Source: Ruminococcaceae bacterium UBA1244
GTDB taxonomy: Bacteria; Bacillota; Clostridia; Oscillospirales; Acutalibacteraceae
Direction: 5' to 3'
DNA length: 5,956 nucleotides
Assembly: GCA_002308635.1 (NCBI GenBank)
Contig: DBWG01000122.1
Span: 28,980-34,935, forward strand
Shown piece after piece: positions 5,225 to 5,956 of the stretch (its first letter is position 1; each line of letters starts with the position of its first letter). Both the position numbers and the translations under genes were made by a program. Under the pieces are notes generated by a model. It was not told where the DNA came from. It made no database searches and saw only the letters and a list, made by a program, of their open reading frames with translations.

Positions 5225-5956
5225 TCACGCACCGCCGCGAAGTTCTTTGATCTTGTCACGAAGATAGGCGGCGTGTTCAAATTCAAGAAGCTTTGCGGCG
5301 GTTTTCATTTCCTTTGTGAGCTGTTCTATGAGCTTTTCCCGCTCGGCTCTGGTAAGCTTCTTCTTAGGCTTGTCCTTGTCGTCGGAATGGGTGGATATAT
5401 CTATAATGTCGCTGACTTTTTTGATGATCGTCTGCGGTGTAATGTTGTGTTCCTCGTTGTATTTTTTCTGGATGGTGCGGCGGCGGTTCGTTTCCACTAT
5501 TGCCTTTTCCATAGAATCCGTAACGCTGTCAGCGTACATTATTACCGTGCCGTCTGCGTTTCGTGCGGCTCGTCCTATGGTCTGGATTAGTGAACGCTCA
5601 CTGCGGAGAAAGCCCTCTTTGTCTGCGTCAAGAATAGCTACAAGCGATACTTCGGGTATGTCAAGTCCTTCCCTTAACAGGTTGATGCCAACGAGAACGT
5701 CAAATTCCCCAAGCCGCAGGTCACGGATGATCTCCATGCGCTCAACCGTGTCTATATCGTGGTGCATATAGCGGACCTTTATTCCTACAGTAGTGAAATA
5801 TTCTGTCAGGTCCTCCGCCATTTTTTTCGTGAGAGTGGTGACAAGGACACGCTGTTTCTTTTCGGTTCGGATGTTTATTTCGGAAATAAGGTCGTCAAGC
5901 TGTCCTTCGGTCGGACGGACGCTTATTTCAGGATCAAGAAGTCCTGTCGGACGGAT
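5225..5956 (-). CDS. uvrB: UvrABC excinuclease subunit B, C-terminal part (5' end outside window)
   Basis: This is the DNA-damage verification helicase of nucleotide excision repair, loaded by UvrA and partnering the nuclease UvrC. The frame is open to the right edge: 45 codons before the first visible Met at 5821 still read as UvrB (IRPTGLLDPEISVRPTEGQ), and 243 residues are seen in all, of about 660 expected. Helicase domain 2 contains TTLTKKMAEDLTEYF, the motif V region GINLLREGLDIPEVS, and motif VI QTIGRAARN with its arginine fingers. A Lys-rich linker follows, then the C-terminal UVR domain (about the last 40 residues, LLEFEHAAYLRDKIKELR), which binds UvrC. The C-terminus is intact and ends in TGA at 5227-5225. 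It is separated from the next gene by a 268-bp structured gap, so it is probably the end of a separate repair operon. Confidence 0.97.
   Translation of the reverse strand: MRPTGLLDPEISVRPTEGQLDDLISEINIRTEKKQRVLVTTLTKKMAEDLTEYFTTVGIKVRYMHHDIDTVERMEIIRDLRLGEFDVLVGINLLREGLDIPEVSLVAILDADKEGFLRSERSLIQTIGRAARNADGTVIMYADSVTDSMEKAIVETNRRRTIQKKYNEEHNITPQTIIKKVSDIIDISTHSDDKDKPKKKLTRAEREKLIEQLTKEMKTAAKLLEFEHAAYLRDKIKELRGGA

Noticed and set aside
5058..5267. 69-codon plus-strand open frame in the intergenic element
   Set aside because: It has no convincing ribosome binding site, reads antisense into uvrB, and its composition follows the GC-rich hairpins rather than a protein.
5056..5286. 76-codon minus-strand open frame across the uvrB stop and the intergenic element
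   Set aside because: It overlaps the end of uvrB in another frame and runs through the hairpins and the inverted repeats. Its product shows no recognisable domain, so it is most likely a chance frame in structured DNA.
5316..5771. 151-codon plus-strand open frame opposite uvrB
   Set aside because: The opposite strand encodes clear UvrB motifs. The serine- and arginine-rich translation is typical of an antisense shadow.

Overview
The window suggests a chromosomal segment of a Gram-positive anaerobe, probably a clostridial (Ruminococcus-like) Firmicute. The evidence is the type of topoisomerase pair, the strong purine-rich ribosome binding sites, tight operon packing and mixed codon use at moderate GC. 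This placement is an inference from protein character; no 16S or other marker gene is present. Every supported gene lies on the minus strand, so the reading order is from high to low coordinates.

Layout in transcription order: (1) the 3' third of uvrB (5956-5225, open at the right edge), a nucleotide-excision-repair helicase; (2) a 268-bp gap (5224-4957) that is unusually rich in dyad symmetry, with inverted repeats near its two ends (4978-5004 against 5201-5219) enclosing several hairpins; (3) a 272-codon SMI1/KNR4 (SUKH-superfamily) protein (4956-4138); (4) a type II topoisomerase ATPase/Toprim subunit, ParE/GyrB-like (4123-2135), with a TTG start; (5) an ElaA-type GNAT acetyltransferase (2098-1637); (6) a ParC/GyrA-like breakage-reunion subunit (1622-1), open at the left edge after 540 codons.

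Genes 3-6 are spaced by 14, 36 and 14 bp and each has its own good ribosome binding site, so they look like one operon. The two topoisomerase products must form one heterotetrameric enzyme (A2B2) that passes DNA duplexes through each other using ATP. The pair is divergent. The ATPase subunit has GLNGLG where GyrB/ParE usually has GLHGVG, and a Glu where E. coli GyrB has Lys110. The cleavage subunit has Ala at the quinolone-contact serine and two extra residues just before the catalytic Tyr. The catalytic residues themselves are intact, so the enzyme should be active. Why a SUKH protein and an acetyltransferase share the operon is unknown; this arrangement and the structured gap are the parts of the window most worth following up.
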